DNA of 64,000 bases from Gemmatimonadota bacterium. Its GTDB lineage: Bacteria; Latescibacterota; UBA2968; GCA-2709665. Position numbers and translations under genes: made by a program. Every line of letters starts with the position of its first letter. The stretch's first letter is position 1. The notes below the pieces were generated by a model. That model had not been told where the DNA came from and made no database searches. It was given only the letters and a program-made list of their open reading frames with translations. Shown here piece after piece: positions 52,865-62,966 of this stretch. The stretch lies in NCBI GenBank assembly GCA_028873695.1, contig JAPPNU010000019.1, forward strand, positions 1-64,000. The letters run 5' to 3'.

Positions 52865-55039
52865 TCAGAACTGATATGCCCGTTTTGCGTTTTCACGATC
52901 CTGTTTCTTCAGGCCGGGACGCCTGACGACCGCCGCCGTGTGGTCCGGACATGGAGACGTCGGCTCGGATCCGGGCACAAACACTTCTTCGAGGCGATTC
53001 GGACAATACATGGACGCCACCTCAAACGTATCGCCGCATACCTCCAACCGGGCGACGCCCGGAGGCAGCTCGAATTCCTCCTTCGCCAGACCGAGTGTTT
53101 CGTGTGCCTTTTTCATAAATTTCGCCCAAACCGGCAGCGCGACGGCCGCACCCGACATCCTGCTTCCCAGAGAGACCCGATAGTCGTCGAACCCGACCCA
53201 CACGCCGGCCACGATCTGCGGCGTGAAGCCCACGAACCAGGCGTCCGCGAAGTTCTGGGTGGTTCCCGTCTTGCCCGCCGCCGGACGCCGAAATCCGTAG
53301 TACGATCGGGCGCCCGTTCCGGTGCCGCGCCAGACGCCCTTGGGGGTCTGCTTATGCATGTCCATTACGGACCGGAGCATACTCGTTGCCACCGCGGCTG
53401 CCTCCGCACTGAGCGCCTCCTGCTCTCTGCCCTGAACCCGGCTCTCGATAACGTTGCCGTCCTTGTCCGTGATCTTCAGGATGGCAACCGGCTCAACGCG
53501 GATTCCGCCGTTGGGGAACGTGCCGTAGGCCGCCGCCAGGTCGATCAGTTTCACTTCACTTGTCCCCATACCGAGGGATTTCACCGCCCGGATCCTGCTC
53601 GTAATTCCCATTCGCCGGGCTTGTCGCACGGCGGTACGGGGACCGATGTCTTCCAGAATCTTCGTGGTCACCACGTTCCGCGACATGGCGAGACCTTCCC
53701 GCATCGTCATCCAGCCCAGAAACTTCCGATCGTAGTTCTGCGGCCGCCATAGGCTGCCGTCGAACATCTCCACGGTAACGGCCGTATCGGGATACCGGCG
53801 CGTGGGCGGGATCTTCTGCGCAACCGCCGACGCATATATGATCGGCTTGAATGCCGATCCAGGCTGGCGCAGCGCCTGAACCGCCCGGTTGAACTTGGTC
53901 TCGGTGAAGTCGCGACCGCCCACCATGGCCAGAATGTGCCCCGTGTGCGTGTCCATGGCAACCAGGGCGCCCTGGACCACGGTTGCCCGCAGAGAGTCTT
54001 CCAGTGTATTGATACCAGCCCAGAACGCCGTATCCGGCCTGCTCCACCGTCGTTTCGCATCCACCCGTTTCTGCACGCTTTCGAGGTGCTCCAGCAGGGT
54101 CTCTTCCGCAATGGACTGGATTCGGCTGTCCACGGTCGAATAGACCGAAGCGCCGTCCTTGTAGAGGAGATTCCAACCGTAGTTCCTCTCCAGGTATCGT
54201 CGGATGTACTCCGTGAAATAAGGCGCTTCGCCGATCTCTTCATCCCTGGTGTCTTTCAGGACGATGGGTCGCCGCGTCGCGGAGAGAAATTGAGCCTCGC
54301 TGATTTGACCGGTGTTCCGCATCAGTCGAAGGACCAGGTCGCGCCGGTCTCTGGCCCGTCGGGGGTGGTTGATTGGAGAATAGAAATAGGGTCCTCTCAG
54401 CAGGCCGACCAGCAGCGCGCACTCCTCCAGCGCCAATTCCCCCGCGTTTTTGCCGAAAAACCGCTCCGCGGCGGACTGAAGACCGTAGGCGCCATTGCCG
54501 AACAGAACCTTGTTGAAATAGATCTCTATAATTTCACGTTTCGTGTATGTCCTTTCGAGTAGCACTGCCGTCAACTGCTCCTTCACCTTGCGTGTCCAGG
54601 TCTGTTTCTGGTCCAGAAACAGATTGCGCGCAAGTTGTTGCGTAATCGTGCTGGCGCCGTGGCCCTTCAGACTTCCCTCCTGCGTCAGGTTGCGCAAGAC
54701 GGCTCGAAAAATATCGGGAAGGCTCACGCCCCAATGCCGCCAGAAGAGCTGATCCTCCGTTGCGGTTAATGCCCGGATTGCGGCCTCCGGAATCTGGCTG
54801 TACGTAATCGGCACCCGATTCTCCACCCAGAACCGCTTCAACACCGCGCCGTCGGTGGAAACGATGCTGGTGGTGCGCGCCGGCTCCACCTCTTCCAGCT
54901 GCGTAAAGGAGGGCAGTTCGTCCTTGAAACGAAGCACCACGCCTCCAGCGACGCCGGCGTAAACCAGCACGCAGATGCCGCAATAGAGCAAAATGCGCCG
55001 CGAGTAGTATTTCAACGCCCTGCTGATCCTGATCCTCAT
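52865..55039 (-). CDS. mrcA: Bifunctional penicillin-binding protein 1A
   Basis: A 724-residue class A PBP with an N-terminal membrane anchor (RRILLYCGICVLVYAGVAGG). Glycosyltransferase 51 domain: TATEDQLFWRHWG (catalytic Glu), GASTITQQLARNL, KVKEQLTAVLLERTYTKREI. Transpeptidase domain: SxxK in QPGSAFKPI (about residue 393), SRN, and KTGTTQNFADAWF. A cysteine pair near the end (LEVCGDTFEVASMYCPN) is unusual but seen in some relatives. It polymerises and crosslinks peptidoglycan in the periplasm. Confidence 0.96.
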   Translation of the reverse strand: MRIRISRALKYYSRRILLYCGICVLVYAGVAGGVVLRFKDELPSFTQLEEVEPARTTSIVSTDGAVLKRFWVENRVPITYSQIPEAAIRALTATEDQLFWRHWGVSLPDIFRAVLRNLTQEGSLKGHGASTITQQLARNLFLDQKQTWTRKVKEQLTAVLLERTYTKREIIEIYFNKVLFGNGAYGLQSAAERFFGKNAGELALEECALLVGLLRGPYFYSPINHPRRARDRRDLVLRLMRNTGQISEAQFLSATRRPIVLKDTRDEEIGEAPYFTEYIRRYLERNYGWNLLYKDGASVYSTVDSRIQSIAEETLLEHLESVQKRVDAKRRWSRPDTAFWAGINTLEDSLRATVVQGALVAMDTHTGHILAMVGGRDFTETKFNRAVQALRQPGSAFKPIIYASAVAQKIPPTRRYPDTAVTVEMFDGSLWRPQNYDRKFLGWMTMREGLAMSRNVVTTKILEDIGPRTAVRQARRMGITSRIRAVKSLGMGTSEVKLIDLAAAYGTFPNGGIRVEPVAILKITDKDGNVIESRVQGREQEALSAEAAAVATSMLRSVMDMHKQTPKGVWRGTGTGARSYYGFRRPAAGKTGTTQNFADAWFVGFTPQIVAGVWVGFDDYRVSLGSRMSGAAVALPVWAKFMKKAHETLGLAKEEFELPPGVARLEVCGDTFEVASMYCPNRLEEVFVPGSEPTSPCPDHTAAVVRRPGLKKQDRENAKRAYQF

Positions 55040-55160
55040 CGGATTCCACCTGACCGGTTCGATTCGTCCGTTTTCCGGTCGATAGCCGCCGCTGCCGTTT
55101 GCCTCTGAGTCGTACCGTGGCGACGCAAAAACAGGCTGCTCGAGTTTGCGGCCGAGCCCG

Positions 55161-57842
55161 TCATGACATGACTGCGGCGAGATTTTCGTTCAACCTGCCC
55201 AGCGCACTCGAGTACTCCGCGTGACGTCCCTTTTCCCTGACAATCACTTCGGGGGGCGCATTGTTCAGGAAGCCTGAGTTACCGAGTTTCCTGTCGAGTC
55301 CGCCGAGCAACGTCTCCAGCTTTTCAATCTCCTTTTGCAGACGCCGGCGCTCGACCTCCAGATCGATGAGACCCTGCAGGGGCACAAAGATCTCGACGTC
55401 CTTCAACACGGCGCTGGCGGAAGCCGAGGGCCTGACGACGTCCGCGCCGATACGTAGATCCGCAACCCTGGCAAGCGTTCGGAGATAGACCCCGAAACGG
55501 GTCAGGACGTCCGCGGTTACTTGCGAATTCACCTTCATAAGGACGTCCGCGCGTCTGCCCGGCGGCACCCGCATCGTGCCTCGGATATTCCGCACCGCAC
55601 CCACGACCGCCTGCAAGAGCGCCATCTCCCGTTCCGCCGATTCGTCGAATCGGCCCCGGTCCGCCTCCGGCCACGTCGCGACGATCAGCGCCGCTCCCGA
55701 ATGCGGAAGCTGCTGCCACAGCGCTTCGGAAATGAACGGCGCCATCGGATGAAGCAGTCTCAGCGACCCCTCCAGTACGTGGACGAGGATGCGGCGCGTT
55801 ATCGCAACCGCTTCCGGTGCGCCATCGTTCAGCCGGACCTTTGCGATCTCCAGATACCAGTCGCAAAATGCATTCCACACGAATTCGTAGAGCGTCCTGG
55901 ATGCTTCGTCAAACCGATAGGCCTCCAGAGAGGCCGTCACCGCATGCACGGTCCGGTTGTATTGGCTGAGGATCCACCGATCCGCAGCGTCTTCGGCGGG
56001 CGGCGGCGGCAGTTCCGCGAGGTCGTATCCATCCAGGTTCATTTGAACAAACCGCGCCGCGTTCCAGACCTTGTTGCAGAAATTCCTGCAGGACTCCGTT
56101 ATGGGCGAGTCCTGCAAGCGGTTATCCACGACGTCGGCGTCAAAACGAATGTCCTGCGAGCTGCCGCACTGGTAAAGCAGGGACAGACGCGTGGCGTCGG
56201 CGCCGTATCGTTCGATCAGTTCCCTGGGGTCGATCCCTGTGCCCAGCGACTTGCTCATCCGCTTGCCGTCACGCGTCTGGACGGTCGGATGCACCAGAAC
56301 CGTCCCAAAAGGGATCTCATCCATGAACTCAACGGCCGTCATGATCATCCGTGCGACCCACAGGTAGAGGATATCCCTGCCGGTTATCATCAGGTCGGTC
56401 GGATGGAATTCCTTCAGGTCATCGGTCTGCTCCGGCCATCCGAGAGTGGCGAAGGGCCAGAGGGCCGAAGAGAACCAGGTATCCAGAACGTCGGGGTCCT
56501 GCACAAGGTTCCGGCTGCCGCACGCGTCACAGACCGACGGCGGATCTACACGAACCAGCAACTCCCCGCAGTCCTCGCAGGTCCACACCGGAATCCGGTG
56601 TCCCCACCAGATCTGACGGGAGATGCACCAGTCCTGGATGTTCTCGAGCCAATCGATGGAATACGCCCGGAATCGATCCGGCACGTACCTGATCTCCCGT
56701 TCTTTCAAGGCGGGCTGTGCCTGGTTCGCCAGGGACTTCATGGCCAGAAACCACTGGTCCATTGGCAGCGGCTCGATGGAAGTGCCGCATTTGTCGTGAT
56801 GAGGCACCATGTGTTGGTAATCCTCGATGCGCTCGAGAAGTCCGGATTCCTTCAGGGCCGAAATCACCGCTTTTCGGCAGGCGAACCGGTCCATACCGCC
56901 GAATGAGCCGGCTTCCCCGGTCATCTCTCCGTCGAATCCGATGACCTGTATTTCCGCCAAGCCATGCCGCAATCCTATTTCGTAGTCATTCGGATCGTGC
57001 GCGGGGGTCACCTTTACCGCGCCGCTACCCATTTCCGGATCCGCATAGCTGTCGGCAACGATCGGGATCGGACGTTCCATCAGCGGCAACGTCACGCGCC
57101 CGCCGATTGCCCGCTGCCAGCGCCGGTCATCGGGATGAACCGCCACACCGGTGTCGCCCAGCATCGTCTCCGGGCGTGTCGTTGCAACCACCACGTCGGG
57201 CCCGCCTTCCAGGCCCGGATACCGAATATGCCAGAGGCGTCCCTCGTTTTCCCGGTCCTCCACCTCGAGGTCCGAGATAACGGTGCCGCACCTCGGGCAC
57301 CAGTTTACCATACGCTTGCCGCGGTAGACCCATCCCCTCTCATAGAACTTCACAAAAGCGGACAGAACCGCGCGGGCGTATCCGCTTTCCATCGTGTACC
57401 GTTCACGGCCCCAGTCATAGCTGCAACCCATTTCCCGGAGCTGGTTCAGAATGGTACCTCCGTACTCCTGTTTCCAGGCTACGATACGCTTTAACATCTC
57501 GTCCCGGCCAATATCGCGGCGTCCCTTCCCTTCTTCCTTAAACAACTGTTGTTCCACCTTCATCTGGGTTGCGATGCCGGCGTGGTCGGTGCCCGGCAGG
57601 CAGAGCGTTCGATGCCCCTGCATGCGCTTCCATCGCACCACCGTATCATGGATCGCATGCTGAAGCGCATGCCCCATGTGAAGTTCTCCCGTAACGTTCG
57701 GAGGGGGAATCGTGACAGAAAACGGTTTGCCCCCGGTCCGATATTCCGGCTTGAAATAGCCTTCTTTCTCCCAGAAGGCGTACCAGGTCCGTTCGACGGA
57801 ACCCGGATCGTATTTTTTTTCGAACACGGCCTGCTCTCGCAT
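55161..57842 (-). CDS. valS: Valyl-tRNA synthetase
   Basis: An 893-residue class I synthetase. The start MREQAVFEKKYDPGSVERT has AAAGGA upstream; a TTG eight codons earlier is possible. HIGH-type motif in PPPNVTGELHMGHAL, the editing domain (VVVATTRPETMLGDTGVAVH), KMSKS-type loop in DGKRMSKSLGTG, and a C-terminal coiled coil (IDLEVERRRLQKEIEKLETL). It charges tRNA-Val. Two zinc-type CxxC pairs occur (CPRCG; CEDCG and CDACG). Confidence 0.98.
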   Translation of the reverse strand: MREQAVFEKKYDPGSVERTWYAFWEKEGYFKPEYRTGGKPFSVTIPPPNVTGELHMGHALQHAIHDTVVRWKRMQGHRTLCLPGTDHAGIATQMKVEQQLFKEEGKGRRDIGRDEMLKRIVAWKQEYGGTILNQLREMGCSYDWGRERYTMESGYARAVLSAFVKFYERGWVYRGKRMVNWCPRCGTVISDLEVEDRENEGRLWHIRYPGLEGGPDVVVATTRPETMLGDTGVAVHPDDRRWQRAIGGRVTLPLMERPIPIVADSYADPEMGSGAVKVTPAHDPNDYEIGLRHGLAEIQVIGFDGEMTGEAGSFGGMDRFACRKAVISALKESGLLERIEDYQHMVPHHDKCGTSIEPLPMDQWFLAMKSLANQAQPALKEREIRYVPDRFRAYSIDWLENIQDWCISRQIWWGHRIPVWTCEDCGELLVRVDPPSVCDACGSRNLVQDPDVLDTWFSSALWPFATLGWPEQTDDLKEFHPTDLMITGRDILYLWVARMIMTAVEFMDEIPFGTVLVHPTVQTRDGKRMSKSLGTGIDPRELIERYGADATRLSLLYQCGSSQDIRFDADVVDNRLQDSPITESCRNFCNKVWNAARFVQMNLDGYDLAELPPPPAEDAADRWILSQYNRTVHAVTASLEAYRFDEASRTLYEFVWNAFCDWYLEIAKVRLNDGAPEAVAITRRILVHVLEGSLRLLHPMAPFISEALWQQLPHSGAALIVATWPEADRGRFDESAEREMALLQAVVGAVRNIRGTMRVPPGRRADVLMKVNSQVTADVLTRFGVYLRTLARVADLRIGADVVRPSASASAVLKDVEIFVPLQGLIDLEVERRRLQKEIEKLETLLGGLDRKLGNSGFLNNAPPEVIVREKGRHAEYSSALGRLNENLAAVMS

Positions 57843-57918
57843 TACGCTCACCCGTTCCTTTACCAAAATAGGTTGAAGCAGATGTTACTCTCGAATACCG
57901 CCCGTTGCCGGCAGGTTC

Positions 57919-58701
57919 TCAACTGCCGTATGGCGCGGGTGGCGATTCCGCGGCCAGCAGCCGATTCAAAAAGTCCAGCGACTTGACCTGGCCCCGGTTT
58001 TCGATGTGACGCCACAGGAAGCCGCGCAGCACACGACGCGCTTCGCCGGTATCAATCCCCCGAAATCCCTCGTCGTCGATCCGGTCCGCACGCGCCGTCT
58101 GAAGGTGTTCCAGGTATCGAACGGTCGCCAGTTTGACTTCGATGCCCCCGCGGTCGCAACGGCGGCAGACCGTACCGCCGCGCCCCGCGTCGAAGCAGGC
58201 CACGTCGCCTGTAATTCGCGTGCCGCACGCGACGCAGCCGCTCAGATGAGGACGATATCCCAGCATCGCCGCCGCCTTCAACTGAAAATACCAGAGCGGC
58301 AATTCAACCGACGCTTCCTCGACCGTTTCCATCCATCGCAACGAGTCCAGGGTGATGCTGCAAAGGAGTGAGTTCGGATCTTCTTCCGGTGTCAGACGAT
58401 CCAGCAGATCACAGACGGCGCTTGCGTAAGCAAGGCGCCGGTAAACCCGTTTCAGGCCCTCGAAGGCATACAGGATTTCACCCTCGCTCAGCGTCTGAAG
58501 GTCTCTGTTTTCCCGGCTGTAATAAACGTACGCGCCCCACGTAATCGGTTCCACGCTGGCGCCGAACTTGCTCCTGGGACGACGGGCGCCCCTGGCCACA
58601 ACCCTCACCTTGCCGGCGTTCCGGGTATAGATGACCACCACCTTGCTGCTCTCGCTCATCCGGTACCCGCGCAGAACAAGCCCTTCGGTCTTTGATATCA
58701 T
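57919..58701 (-). CDS. recO: DNA repair protein RecO
   Basis: A 260-residue RecO. The N-terminal OB-fold starts MISKTEGLVLRGYRMSESSK with VVARGARRPRSKFGASVEP. The central helical part contains a zinc site, HLSGCVACGTRITGD and GGTVCRRC. It promotes RecA loading onto SSB-covered DNA with RecR. Its ATG overlaps the stop of the preceding septum-protein gene by 4 bp, so both are read as one unit. Confidence 0.95.
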   Translation of the reverse strand: MISKTEGLVLRGYRMSESSKVVVIYTRNAGKVRVVARGARRPRSKFGASVEPITWGAYVYYSRENRDLQTLSEGEILYAFEGLKRVYRRLAYASAVCDLLDRLTPEEDPNSLLCSITLDSLRWMETVEEASVELPLWYFQLKAAAMLGYRPHLSGCVACGTRITGDVACFDAGRGGTVCRRCDRGGIEVKLATVRYLEHLQTARADRIDDEGFRGIDTGEARRVLRGFLWRHIENRGQVKSLDFLNRLLAAESPPAPYGS

Positions 58702-59045
58702 TTCCCGGTTACCGACGTCGGATCCGGCGTAGCCGGGTACACCATATAGACCGTTTCGTTCTCTTTAACCATGCCGTACTGCTCCCGAGCGATTTTCTCG
58801 ATGATCGCCAGGTCGTTCTTCAGCAATTCAACCTCGGCCTCCAACTGAAGGTTCTGCGTTCTCTCGGTTTCATTCTCTCGTCGCATCGCTTCGATCTGCA
58901 TGCTCCGCTCCCGAATCCGCAGATAGCCGCTGTCTCCGGCAAGAAACAGATAGACGAACCACAGGGCCGGGAGCACCCACAGAAATCGATACATCCGCCT
59001 GCGCGGTGCGTTCAGGAAATCCCGTTTTACGCGATAGAATCTCAT
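58698..59045 (-). CDS. Septum formation initiator family protein (FtsB/DivIC-like)
   Basis: A 115-residue bitopic protein. A basic N-terminus (MRFYRVKRDFLNAPRRRMYR), one transmembrane helix (FLWVLPALWFVYLFLAG), then a coiled coil (ERSMQIEAMRRENETERTQN onward) and the family motif DLAIIEKIAREQYGMVKENE. Such proteins link FtsL and FtsQ in the divisome. A shorter start at Met18 is possible. It overlaps recO by 4 bp. Confidence 0.9.
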   Translation of the reverse strand: MRFYRVKRDFLNAPRRRMYRFLWVLPALWFVYLFLAGDSGYLRIRERSMQIEAMRRENETERTQNLQLEAEVELLKNDLAIIEKIAREQYGMVKENETVYMVYPATPDPTSVTGK

Positions 59046-59065
59046 TCCGAAGACCCCGACGTAAG

Positions 59066-59229
59066 AAGCTGTTCAGAAAACAAGCTTTCGGTTTGCGACG
59101 CTCGGCTGTCTGAAAGCGACCGCTTTCATCATTAAGGGTGCCCCAAACAGGGCATGACGACTGCATTTAATTCCCCGGCGGTCTTCGCACGGCTGCAAAA
59201 GTGCCGGCCGGGAAAAACCGCCATTTTAA
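59066..59229. repeat. Family-A repeat, copy 4 (partial or rearranged)
   Basis: The segment 59166-59228 (CCGGCGGTCTTCGCACGGCT and GCAAAAGTGCCGG) matches the core of copies 1 and 3. The left part starts AAGAAGCTGTTCAGAAA, like an element end, but 59085-59160 does not match the other copies. The right side overlaps the proB stop codon (59226-59228). Confidence 0.6.
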
Positions 59230-60434
59230 AGCACCACCAGATCGTCCCGGTGAACCACCTCTCCTCCGGATTCCACGTCCAGGATTGAAAACACGTCGCC
59301 GGTCGACTTCCCCAATATCCGTTGCACGTCGCCAGAACCGTACCTGACAACGCCACGTGCGACTTCCGTCCGGCGCCGGTCCTCGACGGCGATTAACTCT
59401 CCGGCCTCGAAGGCGCCTTCCACTTTCAGGATGCCCGAAGGCAAGAGGCTCTTGCCGCGTTTCACGATTGCCTCCACGGCGCCGTCGTCGACGACCACGG
59501 CGCCGTTGCGACGAGAATTGGCAATCCAGAGCTTGCGGCCTGGCAGCCTTTCCCTCGCGGCAAGAAACAGCGTACCCGCAGGCGCACCGGCGAGGATCCG
59601 GCTCAATCCGATCTTGTGCCCGTTTGCAATTACCGCCAGCCTGCCTCCCCGCGTCACACTCTGCGCCGCCTCCAGTTTTGAACGCATTCCACCCAGGCTC
59701 ACGGCACTGCCGGCTCGTCCCGCCCTTTCGAGCATTTCGGGGCGTACCTCCTCAACGCGCGCGATGAGGCGCGCGTCCCTGCGGCGGTCCGGATCTTCCG
59801 AGAAAAACCCGTCGACGTCGGTCAGGATAACGAGAAGGTCGGCGTCGATCAGATGCGCCACCAGCGCCGAAAGACGATCGTTGTCGCCCACCGAGAGCTG
59901 GAGCTCCTCGACGGCGACGCTGTCGTTCTCGTTAAGCACCGGGACAACGCCGAATCGAAACAGCGAATCCAGCGTATTCCTCGCATTGACGTAACGGCGC
60001 CGGTTGTCCAGATCATCCGCGGTCAGAAGGACCTGCCCGACCGGAATGGCATGGATTCTGAACGCGAGCTTGTAGGCGTTCATCAGCAGCCCCTGTCCGA
60101 CAGCCGCGGTTGCCTGCAGCGCCGACAGCCGCCGCGGTCTTTCCGCGAGGCCCAGGCGGCCCATTCCGGCCCCGACCGCGCCGGACGACACGACGGCAAC
60201 CTGTATTCCCGTGCGCCGCAATTCGGCCACGTCTGCAGCCAGACGCTCAATCAACCCGATATTCAGGCTGTGATCCTTCTGCGTGACCAGGCGCGTGCCC
60301 AGCTTCAGCACGACGCGACGGACCCCTCCGAACAGCGCCTTTCGCTCAGGGCAGGTCTGGTCCGGATCTGAGTTACGCGCCCTTCCATCCTCTGCACGCA
60401 TCTCTCGCGATCCGTTCGTTGGATTGCAATCCAT
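59226..60434 (-). CDS. proB: Glutamate 5-kinase
   Basis: A 402-residue enzyme, first step of proline synthesis. After an N-terminal extension of about 37 residues the family starts at RRVVLKLGTRLVTQ; SSGAVGAGM, LNENDSV, LSALVAHLIDADLLVILTDV and GTLFLA follow, then a C-terminal PUA domain (KSLLPSGILKVEGAFEAGEL). Start uses TAATG overlap with the hisF stop; an ATG at codon 12 is an alternative. Third gene of hisH-hisF-proB. Confidence 0.95.
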   Translation of the reverse strand: MDCNPTNGSREMRAEDGRARNSDPDQTCPERKALFGGVRRVVLKLGTRLVTQKDHSLNIGLIERLAADVAELRRTGIQVAVVSSGAVGAGMGRLGLAERPRRLSALQATAAVGQGLLMNAYKLAFRIHAIPVGQVLLTADDLDNRRRYVNARNTLDSLFRFGVVPVLNENDSVAVEELQLSVGDNDRLSALVAHLIDADLLVILTDVDGFFSEDPDRRRDARLIARVEEVRPEMLERAGRAGSAVSLGGMRSKLEAAQSVTRGGRLAVIANGHKIGLSRILAGAPAGTLFLAARERLPGRKLWIANSRRNGAVVVDDGAVEAIVKRGKSLLPSGILKVEGAFEAGELIAVEDRRRTEVARGVVRYGSGDVQRILGKSTGDVFSILDVESGGEVVHRDDLVVL

Positions 60435-61222
60435 TACAGATCCACCTTTACCCGTGGGCGCACGCAGACACCCCGGCTGGCGAGATACGCCTTTACCTGG
60501 GGAATGCTATAGTGCCGATAGTGAAAAATGGACGCCGCCAGAGCCGCGCTGGCCATGCCCTCTTGAAGCACCTGATACATGTGCTCAGGTCCGCCCGAAC
60601 CCCCTGAAGCCACAATCGGCACGTCCACAAGTTCCGCCACGGTGCGGTTCAGCTCGATGTCGTAACCGTCTCGCGTCCCGTCGGCGTCGATGCTGTTCAG
60701 CACCAGTTCCCCCGCACCTCTGTCGACCAATTCCCTCGCCCACTCCAGGGCGTCTCTTCCCGTGGTCGTCCTTCCCCCGTCGATCATGACTTCCCATGCC
60801 GGATTCCCCGCCGAACCGCCGCGTCGAACGGCGTCAATGGAACCGACGATCGCCTGCGCGCCGTAACGCGCGGCGCCCCGGGTAATCAGGTCCGGCGAAC
60901 GAATCGCGGCCGAATTGATGGATGCCTTTTCCGCACCGCCCTCGATGATCGTGCAGATGTCGTCAAACGTCCGCACGCCTCCGCCCACCGTGAAGGGGAT
61001 AAACACCTGTTCCGATACCTGACGCACGAGATCGGCGACGATGTCCCGCTTTTCCGCCGACGCCGTGATATCGTAAAAGACGAGTTCATCCGCGCCTTCC
61101 TCGTCGTATCGGCGGGCCAGTTCAACGGGATCACCGGCGTCGCGGTCGGCCGAGAACTTCACCCCGCGCACGTTACGGCCGTTCTTGACGTCCAGACAGG
61201 GAATGATGCGTTTCGCTAACAT
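60434..61222 (-). CDS. hisF: Imidazole glycerol phosphate synthase cyclase subunit HisF
   Basis: A 262-residue TIM barrel. [20 protein letters not shown] with catalytic Asp11, [26 protein letters not shown] and [18 protein letters not shown] with the second catalytic Asp. It forms the histidine-pathway synthase with HisH, whose gene overlaps by 7 bp. Confidence 0.97.
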   Translation of the reverse strand: MLAKRIIPCLDVKNGRNVRGVKFSADRDAGDPVELARRYDEEGADELVFYDITASAEKRDIVADLVRQVSEQVFIPFTVGGGVRTFDDICTIIEGGAEKASINSAAIRSPDLITRGAARYGAQAIVGSIDAVRRGGSAGNPAWEVMIDGGRTTTGRDALEWARELVDRGAGELVLNSIDADGTRDGYDIELNRTVAELVDVPIVASGGSGGPEHMYQVLQEGMASAALAASIFHYRHYSIPQVKAYLASRGVCVRPRVKVDL

Positions 61223-61821
61223 ACCCGCTCCGCGAAATTCTTCAGGATACGCAGTCCCAGATCCTGGCTCTTCTCGGGGTGGAACTGAATCCCGTAGGTT
61301 GTCCCCCTGCCCACGACCGACGTGTAATCGAGCGCGTAATCGGTGGTTGCCACGCGATCGGTCTCCAATTCAGCGTCAACGTAGTATGAATGTACGAAAT
61401 AGAAAAATGCTTCGTCGGGTATGTCCGCAAGAAGCGGCGTCCGCTTCTGAATTCGAATCTGGTTCCATCCGATTTGCGGCACCCGCACCCCTTCCGGGAA
61501 CCGGCGCACGGAACCGGGCAGAACGCCAAACCCGCGGTGGCGGCCCATCTCGCTGCTTTCGGTAAACAGGAGCTGAAGACCGACGCAGATTCCGAGGAAC
61601 GGCCTTCCGCTGGCCATCGTATGCATCAGAGGTTCTACCAGCCCCGCCGCCTTCAGATTCACCATCGCGTCCCCGAAGGCGCCGACGCCGGGCAATACCA
61701 CGCGGTCGGCACGGTCCACGTCCTCGGGGCGATCCGTAATCGCCGCGGTGTGCCCGACGCGTTCAAACCCCTTTTGAACGCTGCGCAGATTGCCCATGCC
61801 ACAGTCCACGATCACAATCAT
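61216..61821 (-). CDS. hisH: Imidazole glycerol phosphate synthase glutaminase subunit HisH
   Basis: A 201-residue class I glutamine amidotransferase. The start MIVIVDCGMGNLRSVQKGF is chosen, with an ATG one codon before as alternative. Catalytic Cys in PFLGICVGLQLLF (about 80), His and Glu in IQFHPEKSQ (about 180-184). It supplies ammonia to HisF. The other his genes are absent from the window. Confidence 0.97.
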   Translation of the reverse strand: MIVIVDCGMGNLRSVQKGFERVGHTAAITDRPEDVDRADRVVLPGVGAFGDAMVNLKAAGLVEPLMHTMASGRPFLGICVGLQLLFTESSEMGRHRGFGVLPGSVRRFPEGVRVPQIGWNQIRIQKRTPLLADIPDEAFFYFVHSYYVDAELETDRVATTDYALDYTSVVGRGTTYGIQFHPEKSQDLGLRILKNFAERVC

Positions 61822-61870
61822 CACGACCTCCGACCGAAACCCGTACAGCGTTCAGTTCCGCAGACCGACC

Positions 61871-62093
61871 GGTTAGCCTCGACTCGAAAAACGACAACAG
61901 TTAAATTGGCCACAAAAAGCAAAATAGACACAGACGGAGCCGGTGCAAAACGGTGTATTAAGGTCGTCCGAAAGGACATTTTCTCAGTTCACGTCCAGAG
62001 ACCTGGTGTATCCTGGTAATCCGCCGTCTAATCGCCGTTATTAACTGGCGCATATTCGAATTAACGTCCACGAAAACTTACGAATCACGGTCA
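61871..62093. repeat. Family-C dispersed repeat, copy 2
   Basis: About 223 bp, same orientation as 39700-39882, sharing ACTCGAAAAA, ATTGGCCACAAA, the 19-mer GTGTATCCTGGTAATCCGC at 62006-62024 and TAATCGCC. An internal block (61920-61990) is unique. Its right end runs up to the proC stop codon at 62091-62093. Confidence 0.75.
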
Positions 62094-62909
62094 GGTTCCC
62101 AGCTCTTCGGAACGCCGGGTCGCCGCTTCCACCGCCTTCATCAGCGCGGCCCGTAATCCCCCCAGTTCCAGCGCCTGCAATCCGGCGATGGTCGTACCGC
62201 CCGCGGACGTTACCTGGTCTTTCAACACCGCCGGGTGCTGCCCGCTTTCGATCACCATCTTTGCGCCGCCGAAGACGGTTTCCGCGGCCAGCTTGAGCGC
62301 AACGGGCCTGGGGATTCCCATCCTGACGCCACCGTCGGCCAGCGCGTCGATGATGACGTACACAAAGGCAGGACCGCTGCCGGAGAGCCCGGTAACCGCA
62401 TCCATCTGCGCTTCGTCCAGGCGGACGGACGCGCCGACCGACTCCAGAACGGCCTCAGCTGCAGCCATATGTGCTTCCCGCGCGAATTCCCCCGGGCAGA
62501 TCGCCGTCACGGACGCGCGAATCTGCGCGAGAATATTCGGCATCGCCCGCACAACCGGGATCCGCCCACCCAGAACTTCCTCAATCGCCCCGGTCCGGAC
62601 GCCGCCCATAATGGAAATCACCATGTGCCGTCCGGTAAGCGACGTCGCCAGCGGCGCAATGACCGATGCCCACACCTGGGGCTTCAATCCCAGCACCACA
62701 ACGTCCTGTTCAGCGGCGGCCGCGGCGGCGTCGCTGACGGTATTGACCCCCAGCGTCCGCCGATGCGACCCCAGCAATTCCTCGTCGATATCCACCGCCG
62801 TCACCTGTTCCGGCGGAAGGGCCCCGGATTGCACCAGCCCCGCGATCAACGCGCCGCCCATATTCCCGGCGCCGACGACAGCGATACGTTTGTCTCTCAA
62901 TTCGGACAT
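62091..62909 (-). CDS. proC: Pyrroline-5-carboxylate reductase
   Basis: A 272-residue NADPH enzyme, last step of proline synthesis. Rossmann motif AVVGAGNMGGALIAGL, DVVVLGLKPQVW, GGVRTGAIEEVLGG, RAMPNILAQI, and the P5C-binding segment TGLSGSGPAFVYVIIDALAD followed by DQVTSAGGTTIAGLQAL. It lies in tandem with ilvE, 57 bp downstream. Confidence 0.97.
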   Translation of the reverse strand: MSELRDKRIAVVGAGNMGGALIAGLVQSGALPPEQVTAVDIDEELLGSHRRTLGVNTVSDAAAAAAEQDVVVLGLKPQVWASVIAPLATSLTGRHMVISIMGGVRTGAIEEVLGGRIPVVRAMPNILAQIRASVTAICPGEFAREAHMAAAEAVLESVGASVRLDEAQMDAVTGLSGSGPAFVYVIIDALADGGVRMGIPRPVALKLAAETVFGGAKMVIESGQHPAVLKDQVTSAGGTTIAGLQALELGGLRAALMKAVEAATRRSEELGT

Positions 62910-62966
62910 ATCATACGTTCCGATCCGGTGTCTTCGTCCATAGCCCGGTCACCGCGATTCGCGGGT

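Noticed and set aside
55521..56906. 461-codon plus-strand frame over valS
   Set aside because: Antisense shadow of valS.
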